Assembly: GCA_963821495.1 (NCBI GenBank) | Contig: CAWGEA010000004.1 | Coordinates: 1-64,000, forward strand | DNA length: 64,000 bases | Direction of reading: 5' to 3' | Origin: AC-32 sp963821495 | GTDB taxonomy: Bacteria; Actinomycetota; Thermoleophilia; Gaiellales; Gaiellaceae | Shown: piece by piece, positions 16,981 through 24,351 of the stretch | Position numbering within the stretch: the first letter of the stretch is position 1 | How the letters are laid out: each line of letters opens with the position of its first letter | Translations under genes and position numbers: made by a program | The notes under the pieces: model-generated | What the model was told of the DNA's origin: nothing | The model's input: the letters and a program-made list of their open reading frames with translations, nothing else | Databases searched by the model: none

Positions 16981-18348
16981 CTATCCGCGAGAGGCCGACG
17001 GCCCGGCGCCGTGGCACTGCTTCCACTTGCGGCCGGAGCCGCAGGTGCACGGTTCGTTGCGACCGCGGCGGGCGTCCTCGGCCGCGTAGAAGGCGACGAT
17101 CTCCGACGGCGCCCCGCCGGCCTGCAGGCGCTCGGCCATGAACCGCATCGGGCCGTCCACGTGGTGGAAGAAGTCCTTGTAGCCCGCGCAGAGGTAGTTC
17201 AGGCCGGGCTCGCCGTCGGGAGTCGAGCTGAACCGGTCCTTCGGGCAGCCGCCGTGGCAGGCGAAGCGGACGTCGCACTCGCGGCAGAAGCGAGGGAGCG
17301 TGTCGCGCTTGTCGAGGCCGAATTGCCGCTGCCGCTCCGAGCCGACGAGCTCGAGCATGTGCGTCTCGCGGATGTTGCCGAGCTTGTAGGCAGGCTCGAC
17401 GAAGTGGTCGCAGCAGTAGAGGTCGCCCGTGTGCTCGAGCGCGAGCGCCAGCCCGCAGGTCTCCGAGTGGACACAGAGGCCGGGCGGCTCGCCGACCCAG
17501 TTCGCGAGCGCGACGTCGAACATCTGCACGTAGACCTCGCCGACGTCCCTGCGCACCCACTCCTCGAAGACGTCGATCAGGAAGCGGCCGTACTGCTCGG
17601 CCGTCACCGAGCGCCCGGTGACCCGGTCGCCCTCCTGGACGTAGAGCGGGCGGTCGCGCCAGGAGGTCCAGGGAACCGTGCCGTCCTCGCCGGCCTCGCT
17701 CACCCGCTCGATGATCGGGATGAACTGGACGAAGCGGGCGTCGCACTCGTCGCGCAGGAAGCGGTAGACCTCGCGTCCGTGGTCTGCGTTCGCGGCGTGG
17801 ATCGTGGTGAGCGCGTTCCACTCGACCCCGGCGTCGCGCAGGTGGCCGAGCCCGTGCATGACCTGGTCGAACGAGCCCTTGCCGCCTTTGTTCACGCGGT
17901 AGGCGTCGTGCAGCTCCCGCGGGCCGTCGATCGAGATGCCGACGAGGAAGTCGTTCTCCTTGAAGAAGGCGGCCCAGTCCTGGTCGAGCAGCGTCCCGTT
18001 CGTCTGGATCGTGTAGACCGCGCGCTGGCCCGGCCGGAGGTGGTGCTCGGCGAGCTCGACCGAGCGGCGGAAGAAGTCGAGCCCCATCAGGGTCGGCTCG
18101 CCGCCCTGCCAGGCGACCGTCACCTCGGGGACGCGCGCATGGGACTCGATCAGCTGGCGCAGGTAGGCCTCGAGCAGCTCGTCGGCCATCCGGAAGCGGC
18201 TGCCCGGGTAGAGCATCTCCTTGGAGAGGAAGAAGCAGTAGGAGCAGTCGAGGTTGCAGACCGCGCCGGTCGGCTTGCCGAGCAGGTGGAACGCCGGCGG
18301 CGCCTCGGGCACCGCCGGCGTCGGAAGCTCGATCGGCCGGGCCGCCAT
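16981..18348 (-). CDS. Anaerobic sulfatase maturase (radical SAM/SPASM) with SEC-C tail
   Basis: A 455-residue radical SAM enzyme of the anSME group, which oxidises a sulfatase active-site Cys or Ser to formylglycine without oxygen. The SAM cluster motif CNLDCSYC has Cys31, Cys35 and Cys38. WQGGEPTLMG and the IQTNGTLLD strand follow. The SPASM part carries many Cys, including ETCGLAL, DLYCCDHF and CRECDVRFACHGGCPKD, for two auxiliary 4Fe-4S clusters. The last 25 residues form a SEC-C zinc motif (PCTCGSGRKWKQCHG), not part of most anSMEs. Its stop-to-start distance to the amidotransferase is zero, so the two form one transcript. The natural client is the Cys-type arylsulfatase at 11838. Confidence 0.93.
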   Translation of the reverse strand: MAARPIELPTPAVPEAPPAFHLLGKPTGAVCNLDCSYCFFLSKEMLYPGSRFRMADELLEAYLRQLIESHARVPEVTVAWQGGEPTLMGLDFFRRSVELAEHHLRPGQRAVYTIQTNGTLLDQDWAAFFKENDFLVGISIDGPRELHDAYRVNKGGKGSFDQVMHGLGHLRDAGVEWNALTTIHAANADHGREVYRFLRDECDARFVQFIPIIERVSEAGEDGTVPWTSWRDRPLYVQEGDRVTGRSVTAEQYGRFLIDVFEEWVRRDVGEVYVQMFDVALANWVGEPPGLCVHSETCGLALALEHTGDLYCCDHFVEPAYKLGNIRETHMLELVGSERQRQFGLDKRDTLPRFCRECDVRFACHGGCPKDRFSSTPDGEPGLNYLCAGYKDFFHHVDGPMRFMAERLQAGGAPSEIVAFYAAEDARRGRNEPCTCGSGRKWKQCHGAGPSASRG

Positions 18349-19209
18349 TCAGGCGCCCGTGGTCACGGCCACCGGGTGGGTCGGCACCCTTGGCTTGAAC
18401 GGCTTGAGCTCGTCCTGGCCCTCCTGGACGACGCCGTAGCTCGACTCGGGGACCTCGTTCCAGACCCCGGGCAGGTCGCGCAGCGGCTCCGAGACGATCA
18501 GCCGCGACTCGTCCGAGAGCCCGCGCAGGATCTCGAGCTCGGGATGCAGTTTCTGGATCGTCTGCACTTCCGTCGAGTAGAAGAGCGAGCGCGAGTCGCG
18601 CTGGCTGGAGTAGCGGAACGCCCAGAGCCTGTTGCCGTCGCTCGTGGCGACCGTCATCTGGATCGGATGCTCGACGCCGTGCTTCTGGCCGACGTCCTCG
18701 ATCAGCCCGACCGCGGCCTCGACGGCGGCCGGTGGGTCGTCCTCCAGGCCGAAGGTGAGCGCGAGGAAGAAGAAGACCTCGGTGTCGCTCGAACCTTCGA
18801 TCAGCGGGTAGAGCGACGGGTCGACGGCAAGTACGAGGTCGCGCTTGACCGTCCGGAAGTCGCCGATGAAGCCGTTGTGCATGAAGAGCCAGCGCCCGTA
18901 CCGGAACGGGTGGCAGTTGGTCTCCTGGACGACCGAGCCGATGGCCGCGCGGATGTGCGCGAACACGAGCGGCGATTCGATGTGAGCCGCCAGGTCACGC
19001 AGGTTGCGGTCGTTCCAGGCGGGCTCGATGCTGTGGTAGACGCCGGGGGTCTCGGCCCCGCCGTACCAGCCGATCCCGAACCCGTCTCCGTTCGTCGTCT
19101 CCGCGCCGAGCTTCGAGTGGAGGCTCTGGTCGATCAGTGAGTGCTCCGGCTTGTAGAGCAAGTCCTCGACCCGCACGGGCGAGCCGGAGTATGCGACCCA
19201 GCGGCACAT
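18349..19209 (-). CDS. Class II glutamine amidotransferase (YafJ/EgtC-like)
   Basis: A 286-residue Ntn-type amidotransferase. The catalytic nucleophile is Cys2, exposed after Met removal (MCRWVAYSG). TTNGDGFGIGWYG, FAHIRAA and NCHPFRYGRWLFMHNGFIGDF are the glutamine-site motifs of the family. It probably hydrolyses glutamine or a gamma-glutamyl compound; the partner or acceptor is not visible. The family includes EgtC of ergothioneine synthesis, but no other egt gene is nearby. It directly precedes the sulfatase maturase. A shared 20-base element lies 115 bases upstream of its start. Confidence 0.9.
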   Translation of the reverse strand: MCRWVAYSGSPVRVEDLLYKPEHSLIDQSLHSKLGAETTNGDGFGIGWYGGAETPGVYHSIEPAWNDRNLRDLAAHIESPLVFAHIRAAIGSVVQETNCHPFRYGRWLFMHNGFIGDFRTVKRDLVLAVDPSLYPLIEGSSDTEVFFFLALTFGLEDDPPAAVEAAVGLIEDVGQKHGVEHPIQMTVATSDGNRLWAFRYSSQRDSRSLFYSTEVQTIQKLHPELEILRGLSDESRLIVSEPLRDLPGVWNEVPESSYGVVQEGQDELKPFKPRVPTHPVAVTTGA

Positions 19210-19323
19210 GTCGTCTCCTCCTGTCGATGGTGAAAGCTCGACGCGGGCGCGCGCTCGCGGCAGCGCTCGCTCGAGCTCCGGCTTGAACGCACCTCGCCAT
19301 CGTCGGCTCCGGCCGGCGTCCGG

Positions 19324-19343
19324 GCATCGTCCCGATCGGATGA
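19324..19343. promoter_or_regulatory. Shared 20-base element, copy 4
   Basis: On the minus strand it reads TCATCCGATCGGGACGATGC. It lies between the stop of the membrane protein gene (19360) and the amidotransferase start (19209), 115 bases upstream of the latter. Confidence 0.65.
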
Positions 19344-19359
19344 GAGCGCTCGGCCCCGC

Positions 19360-20046
19360 CTAGATCCGTGGGTACGTGGCGATCGAGCCGAGCGCGACCC
19401 CCAGCAGCACGAGCGCTACACAGAGCAGCGCGACGCGGAGCCCGAAAAGCGCGAAGCGCTGGCTGAGGGCGATCAGGAACAGGACGGTTGCGAGGAGCAC
19501 CGTCGTTCGGACGTACTTGTCGCCCGTCTCGCGGGCGGCGACGCCACGCTCGAACACCTGCGAGGCGCGCTCGTTCCCGCGTGCGCCCCGCTCGAGCAGC
19601 GCGTTGCGGTACTGCGGCATGGAGATCGGAGCCGCCGGGGCGCTGGCATTCGAGAACGGGTGGGTCGCCAGCCACGCGTAGAACGCCGGGCGATACTCGA
19701 TGGGGAAGCGCTTCACGTAGGCCCGCGCCAGGCGCGCGTCTCCCTCGAGCCGCGCTCGCAGCCAGAAGTTGAAGGTGGTGCCTTCGTACACCTGCACCTG
19801 GCCGCCGCGGGTCTCCAGCTCGGTCGCTGCGAGCCTCAGCCGGGACGAGGCCCCGTAGAGCTTCGCCGACCGGCCGTCCCAGAGCGCCGACTGGTAGCCG
19901 CTCCACGCGGTGGCGACCGCGACGATCGCGAGCAGGATCGCCTCGCCGATCTCGATCCCCGAGCCGAACCGCCGCGGGTGCGCCGGCTCGCCACCGCGCT
20001 CGTGGACGTGGTGTGCCACCTCGACATTCGACGGCCCTTCGGGCAT
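19360..20046 (-). CDS. Three-helix membrane protein, function unknown
   Basis: About 228 residues. A hydrophilic N-terminus with several His (VAHHVHERGG) is followed by one helix (GEAILLAIVAVATAWSGYQ), a long soluble region rich in Arg and Tyr, and two C-terminal helices (VLLATVLFLIALSQ and LRVALLCVALVLLG). The first segment with W-SGYQSALWDG resembles a recurrent bacterial family of uncharacterised inner-membrane proteins. ATG 20046 is preferred because copy 5 of the shared element then lies just upstream; ATG 20082 is possible. Frames beyond that look non-coding. Function not assigned. Confidence 0.75.
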   Translation of the reverse strand: MPEGPSNVEVAHHVHERGGEPAHPRRFGSGIEIGEAILLAIVAVATAWSGYQSALWDGRSAKLYGASSRLRLAATELETRGGQVQVYEGTTFNFWLRARLEGDARLARAYVKRFPIEYRPAFYAWLATHPFSNASAPAAPISMPQYRNALLERGARGNERASQVFERGVAARETGDKYVRTTVLLATVLFLIALSQRFALFGLRVALLCVALVLLGVALGSIATYPRI

Positions 20047-20078
20047 GCGGGCGACGATCTCGCCGCCCGCTGCGCCGC

Positions 20079-20098
20079 GCATCGTCCGCGCGGGATGA
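20079..20098. promoter_or_regulatory. Shared 20-base element, copy 5
   Basis: On the minus strand it reads TCATCCCGCGCGGACGATGC. It lies 33 bases before ATG 20046 of the membrane protein. It would overlap the start codon if translation began at 20082, which argues for 20046. Confidence 0.6.
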
Positions 20099-20137
20099 TG
20101 TCGCCACGACCAGGCGGGTGGCGGGGGCTCCGGCCCG

Positions 20138-20157
20138 TCATCGTCCTCTTCGGGTGA
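20138..20157. promoter_or_regulatory. Shared 20-base element, copy 6
   Basis: On the plus strand it reads TCATCGTCCTCTTCGGGTGA. It lies 106 bases upstream of the plus-strand DUF6325 gene and 92 bases upstream of the minus-strand membrane protein, and so could serve either. Copy 5 is only 40 bases away. Confidence 0.62.
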
Positions 20158-20263
20158 TGCCTCCCGCTCGGAGACGAGGAAGGCTGCCAGGTGAGCGTCG
20201 GCAGCGTGGCCGCCGTCTGCTGTCGACGCGGCCGACGAACCGAAGGAGGAGGAGGAGGAGGAC

Positions 20264-20815
20264 ATGGCAATCGGACCAGTACAGCTGCTCGTGCTCGGCT
20301 TCACCAAGCCGGACTTCCACGGCCAGATCAAGGCCGAGCTGGAACGGCTGCGGGAGAGCGACACCATCCGCGTGATCGACGCCCTCGCCGTCTACAAGGA
20401 CGCCGAGGGCGAGATCGAGGTCGAGCATCTCAGCAACCTCACCCGGGACGAGGCGATCGAGCTCGGGACGAAGATCGGAGCCCTGATCGGCCTCGGCATC
20501 GAGGGCGAGGAAGGCATGGAGGCCGGCGCCGTCGCCGGCGCGGAGAAGGCGGAGGCCGAAGGCGTCGAGTTCTTCTCCGACGAGCAGGCGTGGGACGTCG
20601 TCGAGGAGATCCCGAACGACTCCGCCGCCGCCCTGCTCCTGATCGAGCACCACTGGGCGGTGCCGCTGCGCGACGCAATCGCGAGCGCGGGCGGCTTCCG
20701 CATCAGCGACGGCTTCATCAGCCCGTTCGACCTCGTGGCGATCGGGCTCATGACCGCTGAGGAGGCACGGGAGCTCCACGCATTGGAGACCGAGCGAGCG
20801 AAGGCGACCGCGTAG
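20264..20815 (+). CDS. DUF6325-family protein
   Basis: A 183-residue protein of the DUF6325 family, related in layout to DUF1269. It has an N-terminal sensor-like ferredoxin fold (VQLLVLGFTKPDF, then IDALAVYKDAEGEIEVEH) and a Gly/Ala/Glu-rich middle where a membrane hairpin lies in DUF1269 proteins but is here more polar. Its C-terminal half contains LLLIEHHWAVPLRDAI and ends in a Glu-rich helix. GGAGGAGGAGGAGG immediately upstream provides a strong ribosome site. No enzyme motif is visible. The gene for a 19-residue peptide lies 33 bases downstream in the same direction. Confidence 0.85.
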   Translation: MAIGPVQLLVLGFTKPDFHGQIKAELERLRESDTIRVIDALAVYKDAEGEIEVEHLSNLTRDEAIELGTKIGALIGLGIEGEEGMEAGAVAGAEKAEAEGVEFFSDEQAWDVVEEIPNDSAAALLLIEHHWAVPLRDAIASAGGFRISDGFISPFDLVAIGLMTAEEARELHALETERAKATA

Positions 20816-20848
20816 CCCTAGGCTCGACCGAATCTGGAGGTGTGCACG

Positions 20849-20908
20849 ATGATGGGATCGAGGAGAGTCGCCAGGCGGACCTCCCGGCGCGTCGCGCGCC
20901 GGCGCTAG
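20849..20908 (+). CDS. Arginine-rich 19-residue peptide
   Basis: A 20-codon reading frame (MMGSRRVARRTSRRVARRR) with ten Arg and no acidic residue. The segments RRVARRTSRR and RRVARRR show internal repetition. TGGAGG sits ten bases before ATG 20849, and a perfect terminator follows 22 bases after the stop. It could be an amphipathic or nucleic-acid-binding peptide co-expressed with the DUF6325 protein. It is short enough to be chance, but its ribosome site, position and terminator support it. Homology in other genomes cannot be checked here. Confidence 0.5.
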   Translation: MMGSRRVARRTSRRVARRR

Positions 20909-20929
20909 GCCGCCGCGAGAAGACTCGGA

Positions 20930-20965
20930 ACGCAGTGCGGGCCCGTCGCCGGGCCCGCACTGCGT
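20930..20965. terminator. Bidirectional terminator hairpin
   Basis: A perfect 16-bp stem (20930-20945 with 20950-20965) with loop TCGC on the plus strand, which is GCGA on the minus strand. It separates the convergent DUF6325/peptide unit and the MMPL transporter. Confidence 0.88.
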
Positions 20966-20977
20966 ACTATCGCCCGC

Positions 20978-23167
20978 TCAGACCGAGACGGACGCGGGCT
21001 TGGCCTCCGCGGCCGGGGCCGGCTCGTCGGGCTCGAGGCGCGGCAGCCACTCGAGCCAGCGGGGCAGGTACCAGTTCCACTCGCCCAGCAGCTTCATGGT
21101 CGCCGGCAGGAGCACGCCGCGAACGAGCGTCGCGTCGATCAGGATCGCCGCCGCCAGCCCGACGCCGAACTGCTTGAACATCAGCATCGAGAGGGTCGCG
21201 AAGACCGAGAACACGGCAACCATGACGATCGCAGCGCTCGTCACGACTCCGGCGGTCGACTTGATCCCGTGCGCGATCGCGTCGTCCATGCTCGCGCCGC
21301 GGTCGAACGTCTCCCGGATCCGGCTGACGATGAAGACGTGGTAGTCCATCGAGAGCCCGAACAGGATCACGAACAGCAGCATCGGCACCACCGGATCGAT
21401 CCCGGCGGTCGAGCTGAAGCCGAGCAGCCCCTTGCCGAGGCCGTGCTGGAAGACCAGCACGAGCAGCCCGTACGCAGCGGCGACGGACAGCAGGTTGAGC
21501 ACGACCGCCTTGACCGCCACCACGATCGAGCGGAACGCGACCAGCATCAGGCCGAGTGCGAACAGGAGCACAAAGCCGACCACGAGCGGCAGCTTGGACT
21601 GCAGCTTGTCGAGCTGATCCTTCCATTCCGCCGTCTGTCCGGTCACACCCACCTCGGCGTTCGGAAGCGCGCCGACGGTCTGGGGGACGACCCGCTCGCG
21701 CAGGGCCGCGAGTGCGGCGATCGACTTCGCGTCGGTGCCCGTGCCCTCGATCGGGACCGTGATGTTCGCCACGGTGCCGTCGCCGTTCCGGTCGACCGTG
21801 ACCGGCCCGGTGGCGAGCGGGGTGCGTTGGAGCCGCTCGATCGCTGAGCGGACGGCCGGCGCGTTCACGTCGGGCGCCTGCACGACGACGTTCGCCGGCA
21901 TCGCGGTACCGGGGAACGCCTGCTGCATGCGGTCGTAGGCCTTCACCACGTCCAGCGACTTCGGGAACGTGTCCGGCCCGGTAGTCGCCATGCGCAACTG
22001 GATCGCCGGGGCGGCGAGCGCCAGCAGCAGGCCGCCGGCGACCACCGCGGACAGGAGCGGCCGGCGCAGCACGCGGTCGACGATCCCTCCCCAGATGCGA
22101 GCCTCGCCGTCGTCCCGACGGAACCGGCGGACGAGCGGGACGTGCACCCGGTCGACCCCGTCGCCGAGTCTCGAGAGCAGCGCGGGGAGCACGGTCAGCG
22201 AACCGAGCATCGCGACGGCGACGACGATCATCGTCGCGTACCCGAACGAGGCAAACGACGCGTCGCCCGTCAGGAACATCCCGGCCATCGCCACCATCAC
22301 CGTCAGGCCGGAGATCAGCACCGACCGGCCCGAGGTCGCCGCGGCGGCCTCGAGCGCTGCACGCTCGCTCCGCCCGGCGGCACGCTCCTCGCGCTCGCGC
22401 CGGAGGTAGAACATCGAGTAGTCGACGCCGACCGCGAGCCCGACCAGCAGCACGACTGCAGACGCTTCCTGGGCGAGCGGCAGCAGGTGGCTGGGCAGCG
22501 CGACGAGGCCGAATGTCGCGAAGACGGCCGTGAGCGCGAGCAGCAGCGGGATGCCTGCGGCCACGAGCGCTCCGAACGCGACCACGAGGATGATCAGCGT
22601 GAGCGGGACCGAGAACACGCCCGCGCTCGCGAGGTCGTTCGCGAAGGCGGTGTCGACCGCTTTTCTCGCGCTCGCATAGCCGAACTCGCCGATGAAGAAG
22701 CCCGGATGGGCGCGCTGGGCCTCGGCGACGGCGTCCAGCACCGGCGCGATCTTGTCGCCGGCCTTGTTCTTGTCACCCCGGATGTCGAACTCGACGAGCG
22801 CGGAGTGCCCGTCCTTGGCGATCTCCCCGCGATGGACGTTCTGAACGGCGGCCACCTTCGAGACGCGCGCGACGACGTCCGCGACGGCGGCGTCGAAACC
22901 CGGCGCGCCTACGCGCGCGGAGCGGCTCTGGATCAGGACGCTCTCACCGGCGGGCTGCCTGAACCCGGCTTCGAGGATCCTGTCCATGCGGCCCGACTCG
23001 CCGGGCCCGGCCGTGTTCGGGTCGACGTACTTCGTGCCGACCACGCCGCCGACGGCAAACGCGACCACGATCAGCGCGAGCCAACCGAAGGTCGCGGTCT
23101 TCCAGTGACCGGCGCTCCAGCGACCCATGCGGGCCGCGAGATTGGAGTGCTGCCTTGGGGGGGTCAT
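20978..23167 (-). CDS. MMPL-family RND transporter
   Basis: A 729-residue RND-superfamily transporter of MmpL type. Twelve helices are arranged as 1+5 twice, separated by two large extracytoplasmic loops (residues ~60-190 and ~390-530). Conserved parts include GVDYSMFYLRREREE in the first membrane domain and GLSMDYHVFIVSRIRE in the second, with the expected Asp-Tyr proton-relay pair in each. Such proteins export lipids or small molecules to the envelope. AAGGAGG lies nine bases before ATG 23167; an in-frame start nine codons earlier is less likely. A 16-base palindrome lies upstream, near the divergent VIT1 gene. Confidence 0.92.
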   Translation of the reverse strand: MTPPRQHSNLAARMGRWSAGHWKTATFGWLALIVVAFAVGGVVGTKYVDPNTAGPGESGRMDRILEAGFRQPAGESVLIQSRSARVGAPGFDAAVADVVARVSKVAAVQNVHRGEIAKDGHSALVEFDIRGDKNKAGDKIAPVLDAVAEAQRAHPGFFIGEFGYASARKAVDTAFANDLASAGVFSVPLTLIILVVAFGALVAAGIPLLLALTAVFATFGLVALPSHLLPLAQEASAVVLLVGLAVGVDYSMFYLRREREERAAGRSERAALEAAAATSGRSVLISGLTVMVAMAGMFLTGDASFASFGYATMIVVAVAMLGSLTVLPALLSRLGDGVDRVHVPLVRRFRRDDGEARIWGGIVDRVLRRPLLSAVVAGGLLLALAAPAIQLRMATTGPDTFPKSLDVVKAYDRMQQAFPGTAMPANVVVQAPDVNAPAVRSAIERLQRTPLATGPVTVDRNGDGTVANITVPIEGTGTDAKSIAALAALRERVVPQTVGALPNAEVGVTGQTAEWKDQLDKLQSKLPLVVGFVLLFALGLMLVAFRSIVVAVKAVVLNLLSVAAAYGLLVLVFQHGLGKGLLGFSSTAGIDPVVPMLLFVILFGLSMDYHVFIVSRIRETFDRGASMDDAIAHGIKSTAGVVTSAAIVMVAVFSVFATLSMLMFKQFGVGLAAAILIDATLVRGVLLPATMKLLGEWNWYLPRWLEWLPRLEPDEPAPAAEAKPASVSV

Positions 23168-23249
23168 GGTGTTCCTCCTTCGCTCGACTGACACCCCGAC
23201 GCTACGAGCGCGCCGCCCGGCCGTCGTCGGCGCGAGGTCGGATTCGAGC

Positions 23250-23265
23250 TCCTACTCGAGTAGGA
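23250..23265. promoter_or_regulatory. Perfect 16-base palindrome TCCTACTCGAGTAGGA
   Basis: A perfect inverted repeat in the 149-base gap between the divergent MMPL and VIT1 genes. It is 83 bases before the MMPL start and 40 bases before the VIT1 -10 box. This is the size and symmetry expected of an operator for a dimeric regulator. No regulator gene is adjacent. Confidence 0.6.
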
Positions 23266-23304
23266 CTCCCGGAGGGGCAGCGGTGGAGCCGCAGGGCCGA
23301 TCCG

Positions 23305-23310
23305 TAGCCT
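23305..23310 (+). promoter_or_regulatory. -10 element TAGCCT, leaderless start
   Basis: TAGCCT lies six bases before ATG 23317 of the VIT1 gene, which has no Shine-Dalgarno sequence. This supports the first ATG as its start. Confidence 0.6.
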
Positions 23311-23316
23311 CCACCG

Positions 23317-24105
23317 ATGCCGCGCCCGCCCGGTGCTGCGACGCTCAACCGCGTGACCGCGATCCACGAGGAACACCGAGCCGAGGCGCTTCGCCACATC
23401 GACGAGCACGCCCGCGGCGAGGCGGAGCGGATCGCCCGGCTCTCGCGCATCCGCGAGTTCGTGCTCGGCTTCCAGGACGGGCTGCTCGTCCCGCTCGGGG
23501 TCGTCACCGGGATGGCGGCGGCCAACCCCGGCCGCGGGCCGATCCTGGTCGCGGGCCTGGCCGAGGCCGTGGCGGGCTGCATCGCGATGGGCGGGGGCTC
23601 GTACCTCGCGAGCGAGGCCGAGGAGGCCCTCTACGCGGCCGAGATCCGCGACGAGGGACAGGAGGTCGTCGACGCACCGGAGCGCGAGGTCGCCGAGCTG
23701 GCGCTCGTGCTCGAGGACGAAGGGCTGCCGCGGGCTGACGCCGAGCGCGTCGCGACCGGCCTCGCCGCGAACCCGAACGTCTTCCTGCGCACGAAGATCC
23801 AGAAGGAGCTCGGCCTCTCGCCCGAGTCCGGTGGCGCCGCCAAGGGCGATGCGCTGATGGTCGGCCTCGCCTACCTCGCCGCCGCGATCGTCCCGCTCTG
23901 GCCCTACGCGTTCCTGCCGCTCGTGTGGACGGCGCTCGTCGTCAGCCTCGCCTGCACGTTCGTCGCGCTCTTCGCCCTCGGGCTCGTGAAGGCGACGGTC
24001 GCCCGGCAGTCACGCGGCCGCGGTGGGCTGCAGGTGCTGCTGATCGGCTCGGCGAGCGCGGGCGTCGGCTTCGCGATCGGCCACCTCGTGACCGCGATCG
24101 TCTAG
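23317..24105 (+). CDS. VIT1/CCC1-type metal transporter
   Basis: A 262-residue membrane protein of the VIT1/CCC1 family, which moves Fe2+ or Mn2+ across membranes. VLGFQDGLLVPLGVVTGMA is the conserved first helix, with Asp and polar residues along the transport path. Next come AGLAEAVAGCIAMGGGSYLASEAE and a Glu-rich cytoplasmic metal-binding loop, then three C-terminal helices. The N-terminus (RHIDEHARGEAERIARL) is hydrophilic. A leaderless promoter sits six bases upstream. Its TAG overlaps the stop of the convergent gene within CTAG. The cytoplasmic domain suggests metal export or storage control; the direction is not proven. Confidence 0.9.
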   Translation: MPRPPGAATLNRVTAIHEEHRAEALRHIDEHARGEAERIARLSRIREFVLGFQDGLLVPLGVVTGMAAANPGRGPILVAGLAEAVAGCIAMGGGSYLASEAEEALYAAEIRDEGQEVVDAPEREVAELALVLEDEGLPRADAERVATGLAANPNVFLRTKIQKELGLSPESGGAAKGDALMVGLAYLAAAIVPLWPYAFLPLVWTALVVSLACTFVALFALGLVKATVARQSRGRGGLQVLLIGSASAGVGFAIGHLVTAIV

Positions 24106-24351
24106 TCGGCGCCGGGAACCGTCTCCGCCAGTCCGTCCACGTGCGACGGCCTGAGCTGGACGATCATGTTCTGGCCCTCGCCGATCGGCGTGATCGACGG
24201 CGCGGCCGGCGCCGAACGCAGTGATCTCCAGACGGTCGGGGTACCAGGCGATCTCGACCGGCCCGTAGGCGGAGGCGACGGTCTCTGCCGCGGTGAGCGT
24301 GATCTCGCCGCCCGGGGTCGCCCGCACCTTCGTCGTGTACGTCGTCGTCAT
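24102..24351 (-). pseudogene. Small POR-linked protein, frameshifted
   Basis: A small protein of about 82 residues starting at ATG 24351 (MTTTYTTKVRATPGGEITL). The first ~50 residues (to EITAFGA) are in one frame. The natural-looking C-terminus (AAPSITPIGEGQNMIVQLRPS onward) is in another frame, ending at TAG in 24102-24104. The span is one base over a multiple of three, so one extra base near 24200-24215 is the simplest explanation. Without the shift the frame would run Arg-rich across the end of the VIT1 gene. It overlaps the beta-subunit stop by four bases (ATGA), so it is translationally coupled to the oxidoreductase operon. Not a family I recognise. Confidence 0.6.

Noticed and set aside
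20083..20367. N-terminal extension of the membrane protein ending at 19360
   Set aside because: The upstream codons are Ser-, Pro- and His-rich, run over the DUF6325 gene start and both block elements, and look non-coding.
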